Below, one piece after another: positions 56,295 to 64,000 of a stretch of 64,000 nt of DNA. A program made the position numbers and the translations under genes. Source of the DNA: Noviherbaspirillum sp. L7-7A. GTDB lineage: Bacteria; Pseudomonadota; Gammaproteobacteria; Burkholderiales; Burkholderiaceae_D. The notes under the pieces were generated by a model, which saw only the letters and a list, made by a program, of their open reading frames with translations, did no database searches and had not been told where the DNA came from. The stretch lies in NCBI RefSeq assembly GCF_019052805.1, contig NZ_JAHQRJ010000001.1, forward strand, positions 2,542,001-2,606,000, written 5' to 3'. Position 1 is the stretch's first letter, and every line of letters starts with the position of its first letter.

Positions 56295-57662
56295 ATGTTT
56301 GAAAAAATCCTCATTGCCAACCGCGGCGAAATTGCGCTGCGCATACAGCGCGCCTGCCGCGAGATGGGCATCAAGACCGTGGTCGTCCACTCGGAAGCCG
56401 ACCGCGAAGCCAAGTATGTGAAGCTGGCCGATGAATCGGTCTGCATTGGCCCGGCTGCCTCGTCCCTGAGCTACCTGAGCATGCCGGCCATTATCAGCGC
56501 AGCCGAAGTCACCGATGCCGAAGCCATCCATCCCGGCTACGGATTCCTGTCCGAGAACGCCGACTTCGCCGAGCGGGTGGAGCAGTCCGGCTTCGTCTTC
56601 ATCGGCCCGCGCTCGGACGCGATCCGCCTGATGGGCGACAAGGTGTCCGCCAAGCAGGCCATGATCAAGGCCGGCGTGCCCTGCGTGCCCGGCTCGGACG
56701 GCGCGCTGCCGGAAGACCCGAAGGAAATCATCCGTATTGCCCGCAAGGTCGGCTATCCGGTCATCATCAAGGCCGCCGGCGGCGGCGGCGGACGCGGCAT
56801 GCGCGTGGTGCATACCGAGGCGGCGCTGCTGTCGGCGGTGACGATGACCCGCACCGAGGCTGGCACCGCCTTCGGCAACCCGGAAGTCTATATGGAGAAG
56901 TACCTGGAAAATCCGCGCCACGTGGAAATCCAGGTGCTGGCCGATGAATTCAAGAACGCCGTCTGGCTGGGCGAGCGCGACTGCTCGATGCAGCGCCGCC
57001 ACCAGAAGGTGATCGAGGAAGCGCCGGCAGTCGGCATTGCGCGCAAGCTGATCGAGAAGATCGGCGACCGCTGCGCCGAAGCCTGCCGCCGCATCGGCTA
57101 CCGCGGCGCCGGCACCTTCGAGTTCCTGTATGAGAACGGCGAGTTCTACTTCATCGAGATGAATACCCGCATCCAGGTCGAGCATCCGGTAACCGAGATG
57201 ATCACCGGCATCGACCTGGTGCAGGAACAGATCCGCATCGCCGCCGGCGAGAAGCTGCGCTTCCGCCAGCGCGATGTCGAGCTGAAGGGCCATGCGATCG
57301 AATGCCGCATCAATGCCGAAGACCCGTTCAAGTTCACGCCCTCGCCGGGACGCATCACCTCCTGGCATCCGCCCGGCGGCCCCGGCATCCGGGTCGACTC
57401 CCATGCCTATGCCGGCTACTACGTGCCGCCGCATTACGACTCCATGGTGGGCAAGGTGATCGCCTATGGCGCCACCCGTGAGCAGGCCATCCGCCGCATG
57501 CAGATCGCGCTGTCGGAAATGGTGGTCGAAGGCATCCTGACCAACATCCCGCTGCACCGCGAACTGATGGTGGATGCGCGCTTCATCGAAGGCGGCACCA
57601 ATATCCATTACCTGGAGCACAAGCTGGCGACCAAGCCGGACTTGCCCAAGGAAGCGGCTTAA
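56295..57662 (+). CDS. accC: Biotin carboxylase of acetyl-CoA carboxylase
   Basis: 455 residues. ATP-grasp enzyme that carboxylates biotin on AccB. It starts [23 protein letters not shown] loop [16 protein letters not shown]; active-site [11 protein letters not shown] and [17 protein letters not shown] (catalytic Arg, metal-binding Glu and Asn). Length and order after accB are typical. A palindrome follows the stop at 57708-57735. Confidence 0.97.
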   Translation: MFEKILIANRGEIALRIQRACREMGIKTVVVHSEADREAKYVKLADESVCIGPAASSLSYLSMPAIISAAEVTDAEAIHPGYGFLSENADFAERVEQSGFVFIGPRSDAIRLMGDKVSAKQAMIKAGVPCVPGSDGALPEDPKEIIRIARKVGYPVIIKAAGGGGGRGMRVVHTEAALLSAVTMTRTEAGTAFGNPEVYMEKYLENPRHVEIQVLADEFKNAVWLGERDCSMQRRHQKVIEEAPAVGIARKLIEKIGDRCAEACRRIGYRGAGTFEFLYENGEFYFIEMNTRIQVEHPVTEMITGIDLVQEQIRIAAGEKLRFRQRDVELKGHAIECRINAEDPFKFTPSPGRITSWHPPGGPGIRVDSHAYAGYYVPPHYDSMVGKVIAYGATREQAIRRMQIALSEMVVEGILTNIPLHRELMVDARFIEGGTNIHYLEHKLATKPDLPKEAA

Positions 57663-57707
57663 TCCGGGGTGATGCAGGGCCCGGCAGGCGCCGGCCACTG
57701 TGCTTTT

Positions 57708-57735
57708 GCAAGCGGGCGGCATGCCGCCCGCTTGC
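57708..57735. terminator. 13-bp perfect palindromic hairpin after accC
   Basis: GCAAGCGGGCGGC (57708-57720) pairs with GCCGCCCGCTTGC (57723-57735) around AT. It is followed by imperfect ATTGCCC heptamer repeats (57743-57780) instead of a T-tract. It probably separates the acc operon from prmA, or stabilises its 3' end. The 194-bp gap holds no gene. Confidence 0.5.
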
Positions 57736-57856
57736 ATTCGTGATTGCCCATTGCCCATTGCCGATTGCGCGCTACGATTGCGCTTCCCATCCTGAACAAA
57801 GCTGTTATATATAGCGGCCAGGCCGGACACCCTCCATCCAAACCGACGGAATTCTC

Positions 57857-58780
57857 ATGAGCTGGACCGAAATCGTGATCGAAGTACCCCTGCACCAGGC
57901 CGAACTGCTGTCGGACGCGCTGATGGAAGCCGGCGCGCTGTCGGTGTCGGTGGAAGATGCCGATGCCGGCACCGATGCCGAGCAGCCGGTGTTTGGCGAA
58001 CCCGGCATGGAGCCGACCCAGCCGGGCTGGGAACGCAGCCGCGTGGTGGCGCTGGCCGATGCCGATGCCGACCACAACGCCATCATCGGCGACGCGCTGG
58101 CGGCGCTGGGCCTGTCCGCCGGCGAGGTACGGCATGAGCTGCGCACGGTGGCGGACCAGGATTGGGTGCGGCTGACGCAATCGCAGTTCGAGCCCATCCA
58201 TATCGGCAGGAACATCTGGGTGGTGCCGAGCTGGCATGACGCGCCCGATCCGGATGCGCTGGTGCTGGAACTGGACCCTGGCCTGGCCTTCGGCACCGGC
58301 AGCCATCCCACTACCCGGCTATGCATGGAATGGCTGGAATCCCATCCGCCGCGCGGCCTGTCTGTGCTCGACTATGGCTGCGGCTCCGGCATCCTGGCCA
58401 TGGTGGCCGCGAAACTTGGCGCAACGCCAGTGGCCGGTGTGGACATTGACCCGCAGGCGATCGAATCGGCCAACTTCAATGCGCAGCGCAACCACTGCGA
58501 CATTGCCTATTACCTGCCCGACCAGTTCGGCGCCACCGAAGCGCAGACACGCTACGACGTGGTAGTGGCCAACATCCTGTCAAGCCCGCTGAAGCTGATG
58601 GCGCCGATGCTGGCCGGCCGGGTCAGGCCAGGCGGCGCCCTGGTATTGTCGGGCGTGCTGGCGCGCCAGGCGCAGGAAGTCATCGATGCCTATGCGCCCT
58701 ATATTGCGCTGAGCGTCTGGGCCGAACGTGAAGGCTGGGTGGCGCTTGCAGGTGCCGCCAAGGCCGACGGCGGCCGGTAA
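57857..58780 (+). CDS. prmA: Ribosomal protein L11 methyltransferase
   Basis: 307 residues. Trimethylates L11 at several sites using SAM. The N-terminal substrate domain starts [20 protein letters not shown]; the linker [20 protein letters not shown] and SAM loop [19 protein letters not shown] are diagnostic, with [13 protein letters not shown] as the NPPY-like site. The stop TAATG overlaps the DUF3426 gene start, so the two are coupled. Confidence 0.96.
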   Translation: MSWTEIVIEVPLHQAELLSDALMEAGALSVSVEDADAGTDAEQPVFGEPGMEPTQPGWERSRVVALADADADHNAIIGDALAALGLSAGEVRHELRTVADQDWVRLTQSQFEPIHIGRNIWVVPSWHDAPDPDALVLELDPGLAFGTGSHPTTRLCMEWLESHPPRGLSVLDYGCGSGILAMVAAKLGATPVAGVDIDPQAIESANFNAQRNHCDIAYYLPDQFGATEAQTRYDVVVANILSSPLKLMAPMLAGRVRPGGALVLSGVLARQAQEVIDAYAPYIALSVWAEREGWVALAGAAKADGGR

Positions 58781-59943
58781 TGGCAATGGTGCTGGCAACA
58801 CGCTGCCCGCACTGCCGGACCACGTTCCGGGTCGTCCAGGACCAGCTCAAGCTGCGTGGCGGCCTGGTGCGCTGCGGCGCCTGCAAGGAAATCTTCAACG
58901 GCACCGAACACCTGCTGCGGCCGATGGAGCCGTCGGCACCTGCCACTGCGCCGCAGGCGGAAGCAGGTTCGCCGGCCGCGCCGGCTGCCTCGACTACTGC
59001 CGCCGCTACTTCGGCTGCGACGGCGCAACCGCCGCTCAACACGCCAGCGACGCCCGCCGCGCCCGCCATGCCGCCCGCAGCCGATACTCCGGCCACCGAG
59101 CAGCCATCGCCCGATCCGCTGCTGCGCATGACGCTGATGGACTTCTCCCATTTCGATGAAGAGACCGGGAGGCCCGACACGACGCCGCCGCCCGGCGCGC
59201 CACAGCCCCCTGCCCAGCCCGCGTTTTCATTGCCGCGCATGGCTGCCGCGCCGGCTGCGGAGCCGGCCGAGGCAGGCACAGGCACAAGTACACGCGCCGC
59301 CGACAGCGGCGACGACCTTGGACGCGTGATCGACGACCTGAAGAGCAAGCCGTGGCGCGGCATGAGCGGCAAGCGTGCCCGCCCCGATGAAGATGCAATC
59401 GACGCGCTCGACTCGGCGGAGCCGGACTTCGTGATGCGCGCCCGTCGCCAGCAACGCCTGGCACGCAGTACCCGGCTGGGCCTGCTGGCCGGATCGGTCT
59501 TTCTGGCGCTGCTGCTGCTCTTTCAGATCGTGTACCACTTCCGGGTGCAGCTGGCAGCCGCGTCGCCCGCGGCCTCCACCATGCTGGCCGGCCTGTGCCG
59601 CCTTGCCGGCTGCACGGTCGGCCTGCCAGCGCATATCGAGATGGTGACCATCGAATCGAGCGAGCTGCAGGCCCTGCCCGGCAACACCGACACCTTCACC
59701 CTGCTGGCCCTCTTGCGCAACCGCAGCGCTACCCGCCAGCAATGGCCGCACATCGAGCTGACCCTGAACGACGCCAACGAGGCCGCGGTGGCGCGCCGGG
59801 TAATCGCACCGCGCGACTACCTGCCCGCCGGCCAGGATCCCGCAGAAGGCTTTGCACCCAATTCCGAGCAGCCGGCACGGCTGGTATTCAATCTCACGCA
59901 GGTCAAGGCCGCCGGTTTTCGCGTCTACCTGTTCTATCCCTGA
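58780..59943 (+). CDS. DUF3426 protein with MJ0042-type zinc ribbon
   Basis: 387 residues. The N-terminal zinc ribbon TRCPHCRTTFRVVQDQL with CGACKEIFNG has four Cys; an Ala/Pro/Thr-rich disordered stretch of ~150 residues follows, then one membrane helix (LGLLAGSVFLALLLLFQIVY, near residue 240) and a DUF3426 domain (LPGNTDTFTLLALLRNRSAT; LPAGQDPAEGFAPNSEQPAR). A cytoplasmic zinc ribbon on a membrane protein suggests a sensor or scaffold; function unknown. ATG 58780 or 58786 are both possible starts. Fixed beside prmA in betaproteobacteria, as far as I know. Confidence 0.85.
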   Translation: MAMVLATRCPHCRTTFRVVQDQLKLRGGLVRCGACKEIFNGTEHLLRPMEPSAPATAPQAEAGSPAAPAASTTAAATSAATAQPPLNTPATPAAPAMPPAADTPATEQPSPDPLLRMTLMDFSHFDEETGRPDTTPPPGAPQPPAQPAFSLPRMAAAPAAEPAEAGTGTSTRAADSGDDLGRVIDDLKSKPWRGMSGKRARPDEDAIDALDSAEPDFVMRARRQQRLARSTRLGLLAGSVFLALLLLFQIVYHFRVQLAAASPAASTMLAGLCRLAGCTVGLPAHIEMVTIESSELQALPGNTDTFTLLALLRNRSATRQQWPHIELTLNDANEAAVARRVIAPRDYLPAGQDPAEGFAPNSEQPARLVFNLTQVKAAGFRVYLFYP

Positions 59944-59973
59944 TCCTCACCCTTTATCCAAAACGGACTCTCC

Positions 59974-60906
59974 ATGACTGCCCTCATCTGCGGCTCGCTT
60001 GCCTTCGATACCATCATGGCCTTCGGCGGCCGCTTTTCCGAAGCCCTGCTGGCCGATCAGCTGCACAAGATCAATGTGGCCTTCCTAGTGCCCAGCATGC
60101 GCCGCGAGTTTGGCGGCTGCGCCGGCAACATTGCCTATAACCTGAAGCTTCTGGGCGGCGATCCGCTGATCATGGCCACCATAGGCCAGGACGGCGGCGC
60201 CTATCATGAACGGCTGGACCAGCTGGATATCTCGCGTCGCTGCATCCGCACGATAGACGATGCCTATACCGCGCAGGCCTTCATCACCACCGATGCCGGC
60301 AGCAACCAGATCACCGCCTTCCATCCGGGCGCGATGTCAGTGTCCTTCGAGAACAAGGTTGCCGACGCCGGCGCCGTCAAGCTCGCCATCATTGCGCCCG
60401 ATGGCCGCGACGGCATGCTGCAGCATGCGCAGCAGTGCGCCGACCTGAACGTGCCCTTCATCTTCGATCCGGGCCAGGGCCTGCCGATGTTCGACGGCGC
60501 CGAACTCACCCGCTTCATTGAACTTGCCACCTGGGTTGCAGTCAACGACTACGAGGCCGAGCTGCTGATGGAACGCACCGGCCTGTCCCTTGCCGACATC
60601 GCCGGCAAGGTGGACGCGCTGGTCGTGACCCGCGGCGAGCGCGGCTCTGAAATCCACACCGGCGGCAAGCGCATCGACATACCCTGTGTGCCGGTCGAGA
60701 AGGTGGTCGACCCTACCGGCTGCGGCGACGCCTTCCGCGCCGGCATGATGCATGGCCTGTCGCGTGGTTTTGACTGGGAAACCACGGGCCGCATCGCCAG
60801 CCTGATGGGCGCGATCAAGATCACCCATCAGGGCGGCCAGAATCATGCGCCGTCGCTGGCCGAAATCGAAGAGCGCTTCGAGCAGGCTTTCGGTTACCGT
60901 TTCTGA
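59974..60906 (+). CDS. PfkB-family carbohydrate (ribokinase/adenosine-kinase-like) kinase
   Basis: 310 residues. It begins with LICGSLAFDTIMAFGGRFSE and has REFGGCAGNIAYNLKLLGGD (the GG motif for substrate binding) and the C-terminal signature VVDPTGCGDAFRAGMM, with the catalytic Asp in GCGDAF (PfkB signature 2, DTxGxGD variant). The nearest-looking named relatives are adenosine kinases, so adenosine or another nucleoside is a good guess; sugar kinases cannot be excluded. It starts 30 bp after the DUF3426 gene. Confidence 0.87.
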   Translation: MTALICGSLAFDTIMAFGGRFSEALLADQLHKINVAFLVPSMRREFGGCAGNIAYNLKLLGGDPLIMATIGQDGGAYHERLDQLDISRRCIRTIDDAYTAQAFITTDAGSNQITAFHPGAMSVSFENKVADAGAVKLAIIAPDGRDGMLQHAQQCADLNVPFIFDPGQGLPMFDGAELTRFIELATWVAVNDYEAELLMERTGLSLADIAGKVDALVVTRGERGSEIHTGGKRIDIPCVPVEKVVDPTGCGDAFRAGMMHGLSRGFDWETTGRIASLMGAIKITHQGGQNHAPSLAEIEERFEQAFGYRF

Positions 60907-60930
60907 GAACGCACAGACAGGGAGAACAGC

Positions 60931-61221
60931 ATGCGCAAGATACTGGGCATCAGCCTGGCCCTCGCCGCGATGTCGGGTTGCGCCGGCGACCCCGGCCTGC
61001 CTTCCACATCATCGACGCAGGGAACCACGGTTGTGCGCAACGCCATGGTGATCGGCGTGGAGATGCCGCCATCGGCGGACGCCATCGCCCGCCTGCAGCT
61101 GCGCTATGACAATGGCAGCGTTGCCACGGAAGAAGTGATGACGACGGAAGTGTTCAAGGTGGGCGACAAGGTCAGGGTCACCCACAGCCGGGGCACGGCG
61201 CGCATCGAGCGGCTGGATTAA
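60931..61221 (+). CDS. Small lipoprotein-like exported protein
   Basis: 96 residues. The signal sequence ends in AAMSGCAGD, giving a plausible lipobox with Cys17 and Asp at +3 or +4. The mature part (VIGVEMPPSADAIARLQLRY then VTHSRGTARIERLD) looks like a small SH3/OB-type barrel; RVTHSRGTARIERL resembles the end of the Slp/SlyB-like glycine-zipper lipoproteins but without the zipper. Function unknown. It follows the kinase gene by 24 bp with an AGGGAG site and converges on yggT. Confidence 0.72.
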   Translation: MRKILGISLALAAMSGCAGDPGLPSTSSTQGTTVVRNAMVIGVEMPPSADAIARLQLRYDNGSVATEEVMTTEVFKVGDKVRVTHSRGTARIERLD

Positions 61222-61239
61222 GCCAGCCGCCCTATAAGC

Positions 61240-61785
61240 TCAGAAAGCCAGCGGCAGCAGCAGCGCGCTGCTGACCGACAGCCCAATGCGCAGCAGCAGG
61301 AAGGCCACGATGGGGCTGAGGTCGATGCCGCCCATCAGCGGTATCACCCGGCGCAGCGGCCGCATCATGGGCTCGTTCATGGCCCTGACCAGCGGCGCCA
61401 GCGGCGCATGCGGATTGACCCAGCTGAAGATCACTTCAATCAGCAGGAGGCCCATCAGGCCATACAGCATCCACTGCACCAGCCGCAGCAGCGACAGCAC
61501 GATCAGGGCCTGCGGCGTGACGCTGGCGGCGATCAGCAGGTCCAGCGCGACCGACACCATGATCATCAGGAAGGCGCCGATCAGCGAGGCCCAGTCATAG
61601 CCGCCCACGCCCGGCAGCAGCCGGCGCAGCGGCTTGACCAGCCAGTCGGTTGCCTGGAACATGAAATGCGCAAAGGCCATGGGCGGGCGCACCCGCACTG
61701 CCTGCATCCAGAAACGCACCAGGAAAAGCGCACCCAGGATGCCGGTGACGGTATCGACGATCAAACCAAAAATGCTGTACAGCAC
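61240..61785 (-). CDS. YggT family membrane protein
   Basis: 181 residues with two YggT repeats, each of two helices: RFWMQAVRVRPPMAFAHFMF with TDWLVKPLRRLLPGVGGYDW in the first; INPHAPL-type VNPHAPLAPLVRAMNEPMMR and PLRRVIPLMGGIDLSPIVAF in the second. The family may help osmotic tolerance or septal K+ handling; the role is not settled. Transcribed alone: a terminator lies upstream (61810-61840) and the lipoprotein gene converges from the left. Confidence 0.9.
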   Translation of the reverse strand: MLYSIFGLIVDTVTGILGALFLVRFWMQAVRVRPPMAFAHFMFQATDWLVKPLRRLLPGVGGYDWASLIGAFLMIMVSVALDLLIAASVTPQALIVLSLLRLVQWMLYGLMGLLLIEVIFSWVNPHAPLAPLVRAMNEPMMRPLRRVIPLMGGIDLSPIVAFLLLRIGLSVSSALLLPLAF

Positions 61786-61803
61786 GGCGTTGTACCCCCT
61801 GAT

Positions 61804-61840
61804 AAAAAACCCGCTGCATGACGCGCGGTCATGCAGCGGG
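61804..61840 (-). terminator. Rho-independent terminator of the histone-H1-like gene
   Basis: Perfect 13-bp stem, CCCGCTGCATGAC (61810-61822) with GTCATGCAGCGGG (61828-61840), GCGCG loop. On the minus strand it ends in TTTTTT (61809-61804). It lies 42 bp after the H1-like stop and 19 bp before the yggT start. Confidence 0.92.
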
Positions 61841-61882
61841 CATTGTGCCCGAACTTAAGCGGGCGACCAAGCAGCCAGCGTC

Positions 61883-62608
61883 TTAAGGACGGTTGGTGCC
61901 GGTCGGGAACGGCCAGGCTGCAGCCGGGTTGATCACGGTCTTCACAGCGGGCGTTGCCGGTGCGGCGGGCGCTGCTGCTGGTGCTGCTGGTGCAGCGGTC
62001 TTGGCTGCCGTGGTGGCTGCGCTTTTACGGGCTGCCGCTTTCTTAGGCGCTGCGGTCTTGGCCGGTGCTGCAGCCTTCTTCGCTGGCGCCGCCTGCGGTG
62101 CCTTCTTCGCTACTGCCGTCTTGGCTGGCGCTTTCTTGGCGACGGCCTTTTTGGCAGCCGGGGCCTTCTTGGCGACGGCTTTCTTGGCGACGGCCTTCTT
62201 GGCTGCCGGGGCCTTCTTGGCGACGGCCTTTTTAGCGACCGCCTTCTTGGCGACTGCCTTCTTGGCGACTGCCTTCTTGGCGACGGCCTTCTTCGCTGCC
62301 GGTGCTTTCTTGGCTACAGCCTTCTTAGCGACCGCTTTCTTGGCTACGGCCTTCTTCGCCACGGCTTTCTTGGCGACGGCCTTCTTTGCTGCCGGGGCCT
62401 TCTTGGCGACTGCCTTCTTGGCTACGGCCTTCTTGGCGACCGCCTTCTTTGCTGCCGGGGCCTTCTTGGCTACGGCCTTCTTGGCTACGGCCTTCTTGGC
62501 GACCGCTTTGCTGGCCGGAGCGGCTGCCTTCTTTGCTACCGGCTTGCCGGTAGCAGCTTTTTTCGCAGCGCTTTTCTTCGCTGCGGTTTTCTTTGCTGCT
62601 GTTGCCAT
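61883..62608 (-). CDS. Histone-H1-like Lys/Ala-rich protein with AVAKK repeats
   Basis: 241 residues, almost only Ala, Lys, Val, Pro and Thr. The middle is a tandem array: about 20 AVAKK pentapeptides in blocks of 3, 3, 5, 5, 2 and 1, separated by five APAAKK units, as in AlgP/Hc1-type proteins. The N-terminus [17 protein letters not shown] and the non-repetitive C-terminal tail ending [15 protein letters not shown] frame it. It probably binds DNA or RNA by charge and affects nucleoid structure. ATG 62608 has GGAG upstream (AAGGAGAAACAAATG). The DNA repeat makes copy-number variation likely. Confidence 0.87.
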   Translation of the reverse strand: MATAAKKTAAKKSAAKKAATGKPVAKKAAAPASKAVAKKAVAKKAVAKKAPAAKKAVAKKAVAKKAVAKKAPAAKKAVAKKAVAKKAVAKKAVAKKAVAKKAPAAKKAVAKKAVAKKAVAKKAVAKKAVAKKAPAAKKAVAKKAVAKKAPAAKKAVAKKAPAKTAVAKKAPQAAPAKKAAAPAKTAAPKKAAARKSAATTAAKTAAPAAPAAAPAAPATPAVKTVINPAAAWPFPTGTNRP

Positions 62609-63132
62609 TTGTTTCTCCTTCACGTGATAGGAAATCAAGCTAAAGATCGAACCCGCACGTGGCATCGCGCTGCCCCGGGCGGGTTATTCATCGGCACAAG
62701 CAGGCTGCGCTTGCGCTAATGAATTCGGCACCAGCTGAACTGCTGCATCTCCTCGTTCATGCAGCACTTCAGCCATCATTGGCGGTTGCGGCGCGCAAGC
62801 GCGCGGCGACCGCCAAAAAAAACGCCGGCCACAAAGCCGGCGTCGGAATACTGTTTCAAAAAGGACAAACCGTTTTTCGAAGAAAACGCCGCCTTGCCCG
62901 ACAGGATCGGGCGCAGCGGCGTTTGCAGGTCAGAGCGTTCAGATCTTCTACTGTCCATTCAATTCGGTTTTACCCTTTCTTGGCCCACCGTCTTTCTGGT
63001 TCCAGTTCATCTTGGGCAGCGGTTCACGCTTTCATGCATCCCACCGATATCACTACCCGGGGACGGACCCACTGCCATGCCGTCCTGATGCTGATGCCGA
63101 TGAAGCCAACCGCTGTCGTTTGTCGCTTTAAC
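62609..63132. other. 524-bp gap with the likely nrdB terminator
   Basis: No supported gene. A 7-bp GC stem, CGCCGGC (62823-62829) with GCCGGCG (62836-62842), is followed on the minus strand by eight Ts (62822-62815): a good rho-independent terminator for transcripts from nrdB. Just beyond it, a second structure with GGCGGT (62781-62786) pairing with ACCGCC (62809-62814) encloses GCGCGC-AA-GCGCGC. The promoter of the H1-like gene should lie near 62650-62760 but is not obvious. Confidence 0.65.
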
Positions 63133-64000
63133 TTAATCCCAGTTAAGCGCTCCACCCGTCTGGTATTCGATGACCCTTGTTTCGAAAAAGTTTCGCTCTT
63201 TCTTCAGGTCGATCATCTCGCTCATCCAGGGGAACGGATTTTCTTCTTGCGCGAACATCGCTTCCAGACCAATTTGCTGTGCGCGACGATTTGCGATGAA
63301 GCGGAGGTAGCCTTTGAACATGGGTGCATTCAGCCCTAGCACACCACGCGGCATTGTATCCTCTGCGTAGCGATATTCCAACTCTACGGCTTGCAAAAAC
63401 AACGCTTTGATCTCGTCCTTGAACTCGGGTGTCCAGAGGTGAGGATTCTCCATCTTGATGGTGTTGATCAGGTCGATGCCGAAGTTGCAGTGCATGGACT
63501 CATCGCGCAGGATGTACTGGTACTGCTCGGCCGCGCCCATCATCTTGTTCTGACGGCCCAGCGCAAGGATCTGCGTGAAGCCGACATAGAAGAACAGGCC
63601 TTCCATCAGGCAGGCAAACACGATCAGCGACTTGAGCAGCTTCTGGTCCGCCTCGGTGGTGCCGGTCGTGAATGCGGGATCGGTCAGCACGTCGATGAAG
63701 GGGATCAGGAACTCGTCCTTGTCGCGGATCGAAGCGACTTCATGATAGGCGTTGAAGATCTCGCCCTCGTCCAGGCCCAGCGACTCCACGATGTACTGGT
63801 AGGCATGGGTATGGATCGCTTCCTCGAATGCCTGGCGCAGCAGGTACTGGCGGCATTCAGGGGCGGTGATGTGGCGGTAGGTGCCCAGCACGATGTTGTT
63901 GGCGGCCAGCGAATCGGCGGTGACGAAGAAGCCGAGGTTGCGCTTGACCAGGCGACGCTCGTCGTCGGTCAGGCCGTTCGGATTCTTCCACAGCTCGATG
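63133..64000 (-). CDS. nrdB: Class Ia ribonucleoside-diphosphate reductase, beta subunit, 3' part
   Basis: About 289 C-terminal residues; the frame stays open to the window edge, so the start lies outside. NrdB holds the diiron-tyrosyl radical. Visible marks: [20 protein letters not shown], the ligand helix [20 protein letters not shown] (Glu and His), [14 protein letters not shown] (Glu) and [20 protein letters not shown] (Glu and His), and the NrdA-binding C-terminus ending [10 protein letters not shown]. The partner nrdA is 55 kb away in the same orientation, with its own promoter and terminator; the H1-like gene lies downstream. Confidence 0.96.
   Translation of the reverse strand, partial: IELWKNPNGLTDDERRLVKRNLGFFVTADSLAANNIVLGTYRHITAPECRQYLLRQAFEEAIHTHAYQYIVESLGLDEGEIFNAYHEVASIRDKDEFLIPFIDVLTDPAFTTGTTEADQKLLKSLIVFACLMEGLFFYVGFTQILALGRQNKMMGAAEQYQYILRDESMHCNFGIDLINTIKMENPHLWTPEFKDEIKALFLQAVELEYRYAEDTMPRGVLGLNAPMFKGYLRFIANRRAQQIGLEAMFAQEENPFPWMSEMIDLKKERNFFETRVIEYQTGGALNWD

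Overview
The window looks like a chromosomal segment of a GC-rich betaproteobacterium in the order Burkholderiales, most likely Oxalobacteraceae or a close relative. This is inferred from protein style and gene order: rplU-rpmA-obgE-proB, accB-accC-prmA-DUF3426, a tonB/aroE/mtgA run, pilS-pilR, and lysine/alanine-rich histone-like proteins. No database search was possible. Most of the window is housekeeping sequence, with three accessory stretches. No CRISPR array, prophage, insertion sequence, rRNA or integrase was seen.

Layout. 1-3363: end of proA, hemJ-like gene, HCCA-isomerase-like gene, THUMP RNA methyltransferase, DJ-1/PfpI protein. 3491-4550: a non-coding repeat island. It holds a GTTGCC hexamer array and two 317-bp units in inverted orientation around a 7-bp tandem array; each unit carries four hairpins whose stems covary between the copies. 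4656-7929: nrdA with its own terminator, promoter and a pair of NrdR boxes. 7970-12684: ampD, pilR, pilS, a small membrane protein and a CcsA-like protein, all leftward. 12825-14880: ffh and a SWIB protein with a histone-H1-like tail. 14912-22933: lytic transglycosylase, proS, rppH, CNP1-like, proB-obgE-rpmA-rplU, ispB. 22967-27593: tRNA-Pro(CGG), then an AT-richer surface-polysaccharide segment (O-antigen ligase and two paralogous family-9 glycosyltransferases). 27629-33486: DUF2945 protein, a membrane protein divergent from a winged-helix regulator, a CorC-like protein, pilB and pilC.

33565-45095 is an accessory metabolic region. It contains a cupin, an AI-2E family permease, a mandelate-racemase-like enzyme, two Bug/TctC binding proteins, a LysR regulator, an RraA/HMG-aldolase-like protein, a D-2-hydroxyacid dehydrogenase, an SMP-30 lactonase-like protein, a PHB-depolymerase-type esterase and a ribbon-helix-helix regulator. 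A composite operator, TATGAATC-N11-TCRATTGGAC, occurs twice as an inverted pair between the divergent binding-protein genes and once between lysR and the aldolase gene. It ties these units into one likely LysR regulon for uptake and breakdown of an unknown hydroxy acid.

45528-61785: corA; a leftward run mpl-yqiA-ubiC-rnb-like-tonB-aroE-mtgA; a rightward run of a conserved unknown gene, tlpA-like, aroQ, accB, accC, prmA, DUF3426, PfkB kinase and a lipoprotein; then yggT. 61810-64000: a histone-H1-like protein built from AVAKK repeats, and the 3' part of nrdB. nrdA and nrdB therefore lie about 55 kb apart.
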